Shown here one piece after another: positions 43,967 through 52,655 of a DNA stretch of 64,000 bases (the first letter of the stretch is position 1; the number at the start of each line of letters is the position of its first letter). The position numbers were made by a program, and so were the translations under genes. The notes below the pieces were generated by a model. It worked only from the letters and a program-made list of their open reading frames with translations. It had not been told where the DNA came from and did not search any database. This stretch comes from Oscillospiraceae bacterium. GTDB lineage: Bacteria; Bacillota; Clostridia; Oscillospirales; Oscillospiraceae. Location of the stretch: positions 1 to 64,000 of the forward strand of contig WQXS01000001.1 of NCBI GenBank assembly GCA_009784725.1, written 5' to 3'.

Positions 43967-45679
43967 TTATTTTCTGAATGCGTGGAGTCCTATCCATAAA
44001 ACATCGGTGTGGTTTCCGGCGCTCATGTTAAAGAACATGTAATCCTTGCTTAGGACATTCGGGCCGGCGAGTGCTCTGTCAACTGCTGAATAGTCGGCGG
44101 CTCTTGGGGTTCCTCTGTCTGTCCATACAAGGTCCTTAACTGTGAACTGAACTCCCCATTTTGTGTCGAATATAACCTCTTCAACGGTGGTTGCATGGCT
44201 CCAGCGTGATGATATCATTCTGTTAAGAACAACCTCTGCAACAGCCTGTTTTCCGTTTGCGCATTCGTTAGGGGCTTCAAGCTTAACAAGCCGTGCAAGC
44301 ATTTCGCGGCAGTTTGATGAGATTGAAGGATAATTATTGTTATGCCCTCCGATTGCAGATGTGCTTCCGGTGTTGGATTGATTTTGTGTTCCGCTTGTTG
44401 AACTTGAGCTTGACGATGAGTTATTTGACGAACTCGAGCTTGAGCCCGACGAACCTGAGGCTGAGCCGGACGAAGCAGACGAAGACGAACTCGAACCCGA
44501 TGAGCTACTGCTGTTACTGCTGCCGGTACTGCCCGAGCCGGTTCTGTTGTTTGTGCTTGATGCTGCTGTGTTTCTTCGGCTTGCTGCAGCTGCACTTGCC
44601 GCTGCAGCGGCGGCTGCAGTGTCTCTTTGTTCAATACGTTCGTTAATGGAAACAAGCTCGGTTTCATAATCTTGTATTAATTGGTCTATCTGCCCGTTTA
44701 TCGAAGCGTGAAAATCATTGCTGACAACATTATCATCATCAATAAACTGTTTAACATACCCTAACTCGCTGATTTGATTGCTGACCGTGACATTATCATA
44801 TTCATCTTCTCTGTCAGCAGATGATATTTCTACGACAAGCTGTGTATAGTGTTCCTTAAACCAAACTCTTTGCAATGTAATCCCGGTTTCAAACCTGCCT
44901 GTGATTATTTCAGCTTCAGCAGCTGCAATTTGGTCTGTTTCCGAGTATTCGTGAGTGACCTCATTAACCATATCACTTAAAGTTTTAATACCTTCGTTAC
45001 CGATTATTCCTTCATGCTCTACCAGGTTTAATATATCTCCAAGCTCTTGAATCAAGGCTTTGTTTTCATCAATTTTAAGTGTAACATAATCGTCCTGTGT
45101 AAACATGGTGTACATGTTGCTTAGCTCCGCAAAAAGCCCTGCTTTGAATGCTCTGTCGTCTCCCGGGTCATACTCTGTATCACTATCCGGATCATAGTCC
45201 GGGTCATCAACCGAAATAGAATCAGAAGAATAAAAATACCCGTTCAGTTTATCAATGTCTGCGGATATATCAGTATAATACTGCAGAATTTCGCCGGTAT
45301 TAATATCAGCTTTTTTTGCAATTTCATTAACTTTGAGAACGTAGCTGTTATAGAACCAGTCGGTTATACGGCTCAGAACATCATCAAACTCAGAGTCGAT
45401 TACTTCACATTGAATAATATGATTATCAAGCTGACTGCGGTGCTCGATTAACGCAAGAAATGCATTGATTCTGTCACTTCTGTTGCTTTCACCGGCAGAT
45501 GAAAACATACTCCGCCACCCGTCGATTACAAGTAAAACATCATTCGTATGCTGCTCTCTCATTTGCTTTTGTGAGTCGGCAGTAAGCGAAATTGATGTAA
45601 TTGCGACACAAACAATAATAACTAAAATTATTATCCGGCGCAGATATTTAAATCGTTTTTCTGTCTTCATAATTAACAT
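43967..45679 (-). CDS. Membrane-anchored SleB/CwlJ-type cell wall hydrolase
   Basis: The 570-residue protein has an N-terminal signal anchor (about 10-30), a long helical domain (about 35-345), an Ala-rich then Ser/Gly-rich low-complexity linker (about 355-430) and a C-terminal Hydrolase_2 domain. In the last, LVKLEAPNECANGKQAVAEV and VVLNRM hold the catalytic glutamate typical of SleB spore-cortex lytic enzymes, which cut cortex or wall peptidoglycan. The anchor and linker suggest the enzyme works on the outer face of the membrane. The ATG at 45670 is an alternative start. Confidence 0.87.
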   Translation of the reverse strand: MLIMKTEKRFKYLRRIIILVIIVCVAITSISLTADSQKQMREQHTNDVLLVIDGWRSMFSSAGESNRSDRINAFLALIEHRSQLDNHIIQCEVIDSEFDDVLSRITDWFYNSYVLKVNEIAKKADINTGEILQYYTDISADIDKLNGYFYSSDSISVDDPDYDPDSDTEYDPGDDRAFKAGLFAELSNMYTMFTQDDYVTLKIDENKALIQELGDILNLVEHEGIIGNEGIKTLSDMVNEVTHEYSETDQIAAAEAEIITGRFETGITLQRVWFKEHYTQLVVEISSADREDEYDNVTVSNQISELGYVKQFIDDDNVVSNDFHASINGQIDQLIQDYETELVSINERIEQRDTAAAAAAASAAAASRRNTAASSTNNRTGSGSTGSSNSSSSSGSSSSSSASSGSASGSSGSSSSSSNNSSSSSSSTSGTQNQSNTGSTSAIGGHNNNYPSISSNCREMLARLVKLEAPNECANGKQAVAEVVLNRMISSRWSHATTVEEVIFDTKWGVQFTVKDLVWTDRGTPRAADYSAVDRALAGPNVLSKDYMFFNMSAGNHTDVLWIGLHAFRK

Positions 45680-45741
45680 TTCCCGATAAAATTGTAACTA
45701 ATTGTAGCTTATTGTAACACAATGAATCAAGAAACGCAACA

Positions 45742-46440
45742 TTAAAACTGTATTGCGGCGTTTACGGGGATGTTTTCTTTGTAGATGTGGGACATGTCGG
45801 CGAGGCACATGCATTGGGGAGAGGTGAGACCGTCGGGGTTATTACGGAAGTTGAGAATGGTTACGGCGGTGTGGTGTATGTCGAAGCCTGCCCAGAATAT
45901 TTGCGGCGGGATGTTAAGTAAGTATGATAGCCATATGGTGCTGACCCCGTGATGGCAGAAGGCTGCTATCCTTTTTTCGTTTGGTGAAATAATCCTATAA
46001 ATATGACCGTCACGTTTATATCCCAAGCGTTCGGTTAAATCATCGGAGCCTGCAGATAGGCGGCGGTAACATTCAAGAGGTGACTTGCACGTTGAAAAAA
46101 CAGGATTTTCATACCACTTGCCATGTAAAAAACCGTTTTCTATAAGCCTGGTATTCTGACAGCCGAATGCCCAGTCGCGCTCACTGTTTTCATCAACAGA
46201 TGTAAACTCATCCCATACCTTGTCCTCGTTCATCCATTCCTCAATTATGCACTCCAGACCCAGCCGTCTGCATGTCGGCTCAGCCGTCTCGACAGCTCTT
46301 CCGAGCGGCGATGAATAAACCTCATCAAGCCCGTGTGAACAAAGTCTGTTTGCAAGTGCCCGTGCCTGCTCCTTGCCGTTTTTCGTTAAGCTGTCCGTCG
46401 AATAATCAGGCTCGCCATGCCGAATTATGTATAAAAGCAT
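45742..46440 (-). CDS. Histidine phosphatase family protein
   Basis: The 232-residue protein has the phosphate-binding IIRHGEPDY motif with the catalytic histidine, the VYSSPLGRAVETAE arginine/acid region and a second histidine in AAFCHHGVSTIW. It belongs to the phosphoglycerate mutase-like branch; the substrate is unknown. It stands alone between the SleB-like gene and the divergent D-threonine-aldolase-like gene. Confidence 0.9.
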   Translation of the reverse strand: MLLYIIRHGEPDYSTDSLTKNGKEQARALANRLCSHGLDEVYSSPLGRAVETAEPTCRRLGLECIIEEWMNEDKVWDEFTSVDENSERDWAFGCQNTRLIENGFLHGKWYENPVFSTCKSPLECYRRLSAGSDDLTERLGYKRDGHIYRIISPNEKRIAAFCHHGVSTIWLSYLLNIPPQIFWAGFDIHHTAVTILNFRNNPDGLTSPQCMCLADMSHIYKENIPVNAAIQF

Positions 46441-46508
46441 AAAATTCTCCCTACTGTTATTGAATAATTAATGCTATAATACAATTTAACAGAAAAAATG
46501 ACAAGATA

Positions 46509-46589
46509 AGACAGTGGAGACTATGCAGACAGGGGGACGGTTCTCCTGTCTTGCAGACAGAAGAACCGTCCCCCTGTCTGCCACTGTCT
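46509..46589. repeat. Head-to-head pair of palindromic repeats forming one large hairpin
   Basis: GCAGACAGGGGGACGGTTCT (46525-46544) and its exact complement (46562-46581) pair as 20-bp arms; outer AGACAGTGG (46509-46517) and CCACTGTCT (46581-46589) extend the structure. Two copies of the family core lie in opposite orientation, just upstream of the ribosome site of the next gene. Confidence 0.85.
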
Positions 46590-46603
46590 TTCGAGGAGAG
46601 AAA

Positions 46604-47683
46604 ATGAATAGTATTGGTACGGGTATTGATAAAATTGAGACGCCTGCGTTGTTGGTTGATATGGATATTCTTGAAGAGAATATCAGTATAATTGAAAGTT
46701 ATTTTAAGGACAAAAAAGCAAAGCTGCGGCCGCATTTTAAGACGCATAAATGCAGTGAAATTGCCAAGATGCAAATTAAAGCAGGTGCAAAGGGTATTAC
46801 ATGTGCAAAACTAAGCGAGGCTGAGGTGCTTGCGGCAGCGGGAATAGATGATATTCTTATAGCAAATCAAGTTGTCGAAAGCAGTAAAATAAAACGTCTT
46901 GCGGAGCTTGCCTGCTCAAAAAGAATTGCCGTATGTGTTGACAATCCGGAAAATATCATCGATTTATCGCATGCAGTAAAGGAAAGCGGGGCAACAATAT
47001 ATGTGTTCATCGAAGTAAATATAGGGATGAACCGCTGTGGTATAAATACAAAAGAGGAAGCTCTCCCGCTTGCTTCTCTGATTCAAAGCAGCCCGGGGCT
47101 TGTATTTGAAGGGCTTCAGGGATATGCGGGGCAAATCAGTCATGAAGCGGACTTTGATGCCCGTGTGCGGGGTGTTAAGGAAGCCGTAGAAAAAGTAACA
47201 GGCATAAAAAACCATCTCGAAGAAAACGGCATAAAAGTCAATGAAATCAGCGGTGCAAGCACCGGGACTTATAATATCACGGGCGATAATACAATATGGA
47301 CGGAAATTCAAGCGGGTTCGTATGTATTTATGGATACCGACTATGAAAAGCTTAGCCTTTCCTTCAAAAATGCATTATCCGTACTTGCAACCGTCATTCA
47401 TAAACGTCCCGGCACGGCAATAACCGATGCAGGGCAAAAGGTATGCTGTGTAACCAAAGGCTTACCGGTCATCAAAAACCTCCCCGGTATAACTGCATTA
47501 AAGCTAAATGAAGAACATGGGATAATCAATGATACGGAAGATTCGCTTTTTTATCTTCAAAAAATCGAATACATTCCATCACACTGCTGCTCTGCAGTGA
47601 ACCTGCATGATGAGTTATACGGTGTGCGCAATGGGGTAATCGAAAAAATATTCCAAATCGACGGACGCGGAAAGTACAGATAG
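46604..47683 (+). CDS. D-threonine aldolase / alanine racemase-like PLP enzyme
   Basis: The 359-residue protein belongs to the DSD1/D-threonine aldolase group. The PLP-lysine segment is KLRPHFKTHKC, the barrel continues through GMNRCGI and GASTGTY, and the C-terminal metal site is PSHCCSAVNLHDELY (His-Cys). These enzymes cleave D-threonine or D-serine-type beta-hydroxy amino acids. The start at 46604 follows GAGGAGAG; the open frame extends back into the palindromic repeat, which is not real coding sequence. Next gene starts 6 nt downstream. Confidence 0.87.
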   Translation: MNSIGTGIDKIETPALLVDMDILEENISIIESYFKDKKAKLRPHFKTHKCSEIAKMQIKAGAKGITCAKLSEAEVLAAAGIDDILIANQVVESSKIKRLAELACSKRIAVCVDNPENIIDLSHAVKESGATIYVFIEVNIGMNRCGINTKEEALPLASLIQSSPGLVFEGLQGYAGQISHEADFDARVRGVKEAVEKVTGIKNHLEENGIKVNEISGASTGTYNITGDNTIWTEIQAGSYVFMDTDYEKLSLSFKNALSVLATVIHKRPGTAITDAGQKVCCVTKGLPVIKNLPGITALKLNEEHGIINDTEDSLFYLQKIEYIPSHCCSAVNLHDELYGVRNGVIEKIFQIDGRGKYR

Positions 47684-47689
47684 AGTTAT

Positions 47690-49114
47690 ATGAAAAAGAT
47701 TTTTGGTTTTTTTAAGTGGTATGGAGAATCATCTGCAGCGAACATTTTTGTTAGAGTGGCAGTGGTTCTGTTGGCATTAGCCTTATTTGCGATTATGAAT
47801 CTTACAGCTTGCAGCAGTTCAGATGACCACAACAACGAATCGCCTGACGGTGCAGTGCAAACAGATTCACCACCGCCGGATGGCGGGTCGGAAAATACAG
47901 ACAGCAACGGGGACAATAAAGACACAGATGCTGACAACACAAAAATTGATTCGGATATCGGTGGAAACGGAGCTTCCGGCACCCAAGCAGACAGCTCAAA
48001 CGACCGCACAGTTTTTACCGCAATTACCGCAAACGAATGGCTTTATGGTATCCGTATCGGCTGGAGCCTCGGCAATACACTCGATGCTCATGACGGTCCC
48101 GGAGGGTTTTCATGGCTCGGGGGCGGTGTATATGCAAACACATCGGTAACCGAGCTTGAAACGGGCTGGAGCAGACCGGTGACAAAACAGGAGCACTTAA
48201 CTGCAATCAAGGATGCAGGTTTTAATGCCGTCCGAATTCCCGTGACATGGTTTAAAGCGGTTGATGATGAGCTGAACATCCGCGAGGATTGGATGGCAAG
48301 GGTAATTGAGGTCGTTGATTATGCTGCGGTAAACGACATGTTTATTATCCTCAATACCCATCATGATGATGCGCTGTTTTTATTAAGTGACAGTGAGCTT
48401 GAAAATTCAAGAAGCAATATAATAAAGCTCTGGGAACAAATAGCGGAAACTTTTGAAGGATATAATGAAAAACTTGCATTTGAAGGCTTAAACGAACCCC
48501 GGACCATCGGCAGTGCAAATGAATGGAGAGGCGGAACACCCGAGGAGCAAAGCAATCTCAACATTCTAAACCAAACATTTGTCGATACTGTCAGAAGTAC
48601 GGGCGGTAACAATGCAGAGCGTGTTCTGCTTGTTCCGACATATGCCGCATCGGCAAACGAAACAGCTCAAAGAGCTTTTGCCCTGCCACGGGACACGGTG
48701 GAGGACAGGCTCATTGTTTCGTTGCATTCGTATGAACCGTGGAGCTTTGCATTGCGGACAGGCGAGGGGAGTGTTACAACCTGGAGTGCTTCCGACTCAA
48801 ACGATACAGAGCCGATTACACGCTTTATCGACCTTGCTTATGAAATATTTGTCAAGAACGGTATCCCGGTTTTAATGGGTGAAATGGGTGCAATCAACAG
48901 GGATAATCTTGATGCAAGGGTTGCATGGGCGGAGTTTTATGCTGCTTATGCAACATCAAAAAATATAACCTGCTTCTGGTGGGATAACGGAAGCTACTGG
49001 GTCCTCACACAACGCGACTGGGGTTGGGAACAAACCTTCGGCCTCCTCGACAGAGCAAATATCGAAATCGCCCACCCTCAAATCGTCGATGCCCTAATGC
49101 GCGCAACATCATAG
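47690..49114 (+). CDS. GH5-family endoglucanase-like lipoprotein
   Basis: The 474-residue protein has a signal peptide ending in a lipobox (LTACSSS, Cys about 41), an acidic Ser/Asp linker (45-105) and a GH5 catalytic domain. GIRIGWSLGNTLDA starts the barrel, FNAVRIPVTW and LNTHHDD follow, the acid/base Glu is in EGLNEPR (about 269) and the nucleophile in LMGEMGA (about 397). It should hydrolyse beta-1,4 glucan or mannan at the cell surface. No dockerin is present, so it is held by its lipid. A sugar ABC transporter and a beta-galactosidase follow. Confidence 0.9.
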   Translation: MKKIFGFFKWYGESSAANIFVRVAVVLLALALFAIMNLTACSSSDDHNNESPDGAVQTDSPPPDGGSENTDSNGDNKDTDADNTKIDSDIGGNGASGTQADSSNDRTVFTAITANEWLYGIRIGWSLGNTLDAHDGPGGFSWLGGGVYANTSVTELETGWSRPVTKQEHLTAIKDAGFNAVRIPVTWFKAVDDELNIREDWMARVIEVVDYAAVNDMFIILNTHHDDALFLLSDSELENSRSNIIKLWEQIAETFEGYNEKLAFEGLNEPRTIGSANEWRGGTPEEQSNLNILNQTFVDTVRSTGGNNAERVLLVPTYAASANETAQRAFALPRDTVEDRLIVSLHSYEPWSFALRTGEGSVTTWSASDSNDTEPITRFIDLAYEIFVKNGIPVLMGEMGAINRDNLDARVAWAEFYAAYATSKNITCFWWDNGSYWVLTQRDWGWEQTFGLLDRANIEIAHPQIVDALMRATS

Positions 49115-49120
49115 AAAATA

Positions 49121-49310
49121 GGGGGACATATGTTGTGTTTTTGATTTGTAAGTATGATTTAGGGTTAGTAATATTAATTTCCTTTCGCTCAGATGAAACG
49201 TCGTGTTTCAACAGAGCGCCCCTCAGCGTCCATGCTTCGGTGTGCGAAAACTAATTTTACTAACCCTAAACCACACTTCAAACAAATCAAAAACACAACA
49301 TATGTCCCCT
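49121..49310. repeat. 190-bp inverted-repeat element (MITE-like)
   Basis: Perfect 28-bp terminal inverted repeats (49122-49149 and 49282-49309; outer GGGGACATATG) continue as an imperfect match over about 60 bp per arm, including GTTTAGGGTTAGTAA-like blocks. An inner hairpin (CGCTC...GAGCG) lies at the centre. It has no coding potential and begins 6 nt after the GH5 stop. It may be a miniature transposable element or a transcript-ending hairpin. Confidence 0.85.
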
Positions 49311-49341
49311 GATTTATATAATAAAATGCTTAAATTTAGTC

Positions 49342-49369
49342 TTGACTAACAGTATAAACTTGTTATACT
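49342..49369 (+). promoter_or_regulatory. Sugar ABC transporter promoter with operator over -10
   Basis: TTGACT (49342-49347) and TATACT (49364-49369), 16-nt spacer. AGTATAA (49351-49357) and TTATACT (49363-49369) form an inverted repeat covering spacer and -10, a likely repressor site for sugar control. Confidence 0.55.
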
Positions 49370-49410
49370 GAGTAATGGTAGTTTTTTAATCACTAAATGG
49401 AGGAATAAAA

Positions 49411-50718
49411 ATGAAGAAATTATTAGCACTTATCCTTGTTCTCGTGCTTGCTGCATCGGTAGTTGCATGCGGCGGCAACGGAGGCGGAACCGCCGGAACA
49501 GACGGTTCGGCTCCCGCAGGTGAACTCAAAGGCGAAGTCACAGTCTGGTGCTGGGACCCCAACTTTAACATCCCTGCAATGACAGAAGCAGCAAGAATCT
49601 ACAACGCAATTAATCCCGATGCGGTGATTAATATCGTTGAAACACCTTGGGACCAAGTTCAGGACGCACTTACAGCAGCAGCTACAACAGGCGTTCTTGA
49701 TAACATTCCCGACATTTTCCTGATGCAGGACATGGCGTTCCAGCGTAACGTCATGACATTCCCCGAACTCTTTATTGACCTTACAAACACAGGAATCGAC
49801 TTTGGTCAGTTCGCAGCAGGTAAACGCGGATTTTCAACAGTTGACGGCAAAAACTTCGGCGTTCCGTTTGATAACGGTGCAACCATTTATGCTGTCCGCA
49901 CTGATGTTCTCGAACAAGCCGGATACACAGTAGCAGATGTTACAGACGTCACATGGAGTCAGTTTATCAGCGTAGGTAAAGATGTTCTTGCACAAACAGG
50001 CATGCCGATGCTCAGCACAACCGCAGGCGGCGGTGACTTCATCATGGTTATGCTCCAATCTGCAGGCGTTGACCTCTTTAACGCAGACGGAAGCCCGAAT
50101 ATCGCAGGCAACCCGGTTCTTATCAGCGCAATCGAAACATATCTTGAGCTTGTTGATACGGGAGTACTCCTCGAAGTTAACGGCTGGGACGAATATATTG
50201 ACTCATTTGTTAATGACAATGTAGTCGGTACAATTTCAGGCTGCTGGATTCTCGGTTCGGTACAGGAAAACGCTCACGCAGGAGCATGGGCAGTAACAAA
50301 CATTCCGAGACTTGAAGTCGCAGGCGGCACAAACTTTTCAAGCTGGGGCGGCTCAAGCTGGGCGGTTACTAATGTCGGTAACTCAGCTCTTGCAGTCGAC
50401 TTCCTTAAGCATACATTTGCAGGAAGCGTTGAGCTTTATGAAACAATCCTTCCGTCAACCGGCGCAATCGGAACATGGGCACCTGCAGCAGCAAGCTCAG
50501 TATATGCAGAGCCGCATCCGTTCTTCGGCGGTCAGGCAGTATTTGCAGATATCGTAGGCTTTGCAGGAAAAATCCCGCAAATCAACGTAGGTGTATACTT
50601 CTACACAGCAAACGATAACATCTCAATCGCAGTTTCCAATATTATCAACAACGGTGCCGACATAACCACAGAGCTTCAAGCAGCTCAAGAAGCAACCGAG
50701 TTTGCAATAATGGAATAA
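49411..50718 (+). CDS. Sugar ABC transporter substrate-binding lipoprotein
   Basis: The 435-residue protein has a lipoprotein signal (lipobox VVACGG, Cys about 20), a short Gly-rich tether and a family 1 solute-binding fold (VTVWCWDPNFNIPAMTEAA; YNAINPDAVINIVE; FGVPFDNGATIYAVRTDV). It binds an oligosaccharide and delivers it to the two permeases encoded next. No ATPase is encoded here, so a shared MsmX-type ATPase is expected elsewhere. A stem-loop follows the stop, which may raise its level relative to the permeases. Confidence 0.92.
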   Translation: MKKLLALILVLVLAASVVACGGNGGGTAGTDGSAPAGELKGEVTVWCWDPNFNIPAMTEAARIYNAINPDAVINIVETPWDQVQDALTAAATTGVLDNIPDIFLMQDMAFQRNVMTFPELFIDLTNTGIDFGQFAAGKRGFSTVDGKNFGVPFDNGATIYAVRTDVLEQAGYTVADVTDVTWSQFISVGKDVLAQTGMPMLSTTAGGGDFIMVMLQSAGVDLFNADGSPNIAGNPVLISAIETYLELVDTGVLLEVNGWDEYIDSFVNDNVVGTISGCWILGSVQENAHAGAWAVTNIPRLEVAGGTNFSSWGGSSWAVTNVGNSALAVDFLKHTFAGSVELYETILPSTGAIGTWAPAAASSVYAEPHPFFGGQAVFADIVGFAGKIPQINVGVYFYTANDNISIAVSNIINNGADITTELQAAQEATEFAIME

Positions 50719-50745
50719 ATCCTAAAAGCAAAACCAAATATTGTG

Positions 50746-50777
50746 ATGGGGTAAGCTGCCCGTGTGGCTTACCCCAT
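50746..50777 (+). other. Stem-loop between binding protein and permease genes
   Basis: ATGGGGTAAGC (50746-50756) pairs perfectly with GCTTACCCCAT (50767-50777), loop 10 nt, no T run after it. It is placed where sugar transporter operons often carry an mRNA-stabilising or partial-termination hairpin. Confidence 0.7.
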
Positions 50778-50812
50778 TTCAAACAAGTGCGAAATCGGAG
50801 GGGGTAAGTACT

Positions 50813-51724
50813 TTGCAAACAGCTAAACAAGAAGCAAAAATAAAACCGTTCTTTACCATGACAAGAAAACGTGGCCTTACAGGATGGTTATTTTTATCTG
50901 TCGCATCGGCTTTGATCATTCTGACCAGCTTTTACCCTTTTGTAAGAGCAATAGAAATGGCAATGTACTCAGGAGCGGGAACACGAATGCAGTTTGCCGG
51001 ATTGGTAAATTTCCAGCGGCTCTTAATCGACCCGCATCTTAAGCAGGTACTGAGCAATACTTTTTTATTCCTGCTGGTTCAGGTTCCTATGATGATTTTA
51101 TTGGGCTTGATTCTCGCAGCAATGCTCAATGACCCTAAACTGAAAGGCAAAGGGATTTTCAGAACGGCAATATTTCTCCCCTGCGCTGTCGGACTTGTAG
51201 CATATTCTTTAGTATTCCGCCAGATGTTTGCAGTAGACGGCATCGTAAATACTGCTTTACTCACTTTTGGAATTCTCGATACACCATACAACTTTCTCGG
51301 TACGGCATGGTCGGCAAGAATGGTTATTATTATCGGACTTATGTGGCGCTGGACGGGATATAATATGATGTTTTATCTTGCGGGACTCCAGCAAATCGAA
51401 CCATCAATATACGAAGCGGCAAGAATTGACGGAGCAAACGTCATTCAACAGTTTCGTAAAATAACACTCCCGCTTTTACGCCCGATGATTTTACTTACGG
51501 CAATAATGTCCACCACCGGTACGCTGCAGCTCTTCGACGAGCCGTTTAACCTTACAAACGGAGGACCGGGAATCGCAACACGGACAATTGCATTTCACGT
51601 CTTTAACGTCGGGTTCCAGCAGTCTCCGAACCTCGGATATGCATCTGCCGTTGCACTTCTAATCTTTGTAATTGCAGCAATTCTCGGACTCATCCAAATA
51701 AAGGTAGGTGACAAAAGATGGTAG
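50813..51724 (+). CDS. Sugar ABC transporter permease, MalF/UgpA type
   Basis: The 303-residue protein has six membrane helices and the permease EAA-type loop YEAARIDGANVIQQFRKITLPLL that contacts the ATPase. The start is probably TTG at 50813, 8 nt after GGAGGGGG. A GTG at 50762 is in frame but lies in the stem-loop and would add sequence unlike the family. It overlaps the second permease by 7 nt. Confidence 0.9.
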   Translation: MQTAKQEAKIKPFFTMTRKRGLTGWLFLSVASALIILTSFYPFVRAIEMAMYSGAGTRMQFAGLVNFQRLLIDPHLKQVLSNTFLFLLVQVPMMILLGLILAAMLNDPKLKGKGIFRTAIFLPCAVGLVAYSLVFRQMFAVDGIVNTALLTFGILDTPYNFLGTAWSARMVIIIGLMWRWTGYNMMFYLAGLQQIEPSIYEAARIDGANVIQQFRKITLPLLRPMILLTAIMSTTGTLQLFDEPFNLTNGGPGIATRTIAFHVFNVGFQQSPNLGYASAVALLIFVIAAILGLIQIKVGDKRW

Positions 51725-52533
51725 GCAGAAATATAGCAAGATTTTTTAAATATGCATTTCTCACTATTGCAGCTGTTTTGTCAGTATTTCCGTTATACTG
51801 GATGGTTGTATCGTCAACAAACGCAAATCCCGCTATTTTACGAGGCTCATTGATTCCGGGCACCAATCTGTTTGTTAATATCCAAAACCTTATTGCGCAG
51901 CAGGCACTCGGGCAGGCATTTATTAACTCGATTGTCAATGCTCTGAGTGTTTCGGTTGTATCAATAATAATTTGTTCGATAGCGGGTTACGGTTTCGAAA
52001 TATTCCACAGTAAAGCAAAGGACAGATTTATGGCATTTCTTCTGGTGTCGGTAATGGTACCCTTTGCAGCTGTAATGATTCCGCTGTTCAGCCTGGTTGC
52101 AAACATGGGACTCATGAATACCACGCTCGGATTTATGCTGCCGATGCTGTCATCTGCATTTTTAATTATGCTCTTTCGCCAAAGCGCCCGCGCATTCCCG
52201 CATGAAATGATTGAAGCGGCAAGGGTTGACGGCCTTAGCGAGCTTAGCATATTTATCCGGATTTTTATGCCGACGATGAAAGCAACATATGCCGCAGCGT
52301 TTACGATTCAGTTTCTTGCATCATGGAACACATTCCTCTGGCCGAGGCTTATCATGACACCGGGAGCAAGCAGTATTACAATGCCGATGCTGCTGGCGAA
52401 TCTCCTATCGGGATATGTAACCGACTTCGGAGTTAACATGGTTGCCGCATTTATTGCCTCGGTTCCGACAATAATCGTATTTTTCATCATGCAAAGGCAA
52501 TTCGCACAGGGTATAGTAGGCTCGGTCAAATAA
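51718..52533 (+). CDS. Sugar ABC transporter permease, MalG/UgpE type
   Basis: The 271-residue inner-membrane protein has six helices, an N-terminal VFPLYWMVVSST segment and the EAA-type loop IEAARVDGLSELSIFIRIFMP. It pairs with the upstream MalF-type permease. The ribosome site (AGGTGAC) lies inside the end of the preceding gene. Confidence 0.91.
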   Translation: MVGRNIARFFKYAFLTIAAVLSVFPLYWMVVSSTNANPAILRGSLIPGTNLFVNIQNLIAQQALGQAFINSIVNALSVSVVSIIICSIAGYGFEIFHSKAKDRFMAFLLVSVMVPFAAVMIPLFSLVANMGLMNTTLGFMLPMLSSAFLIMLFRQSARAFPHEMIEAARVDGLSELSIFIRIFMPTMKATYAAAFTIQFLASWNTFLWPRLIMTPGASSITMPMLLANLLSGYVTDFGVNMVAAFIASVPTIIVFFIMQRQFAQGIVGSVK

Positions 52534-52655
52534 ATAAAAAATAAGAATGCAGAAATAATAAATTAAAGATAATAATGCATAATGCAGGAATGCCGGGATA
52601 TTTGATATATGGTGCAAAACCCGGGATGTCAGATTGACGGGAAGGGATAATATAA
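52534..52655 (+). other. 122-bp spacer before the GH2 gene
   Basis: A/T-rich, without an obvious terminator or promoter. A GGGAAGGGAT tract precedes the GH2 start. I see no gene in it. Confidence 0.4.

Noticed and set aside
44400..44620. Separate genes in the Ser-rich region of the SleB-like protein
   Set aside because: The AGC/GAG-type repeats open several frames by composition only; the single minus-strand frame with anchor and hydrolase domain explains the region.
46514..46603. N-terminal extension of the D-threonine-aldolase-like protein
   Set aside because: It is encoded entirely by the inverted palindromic repeats; a GAGGAGAG site marks ATG 46604 and family similarity starts there.
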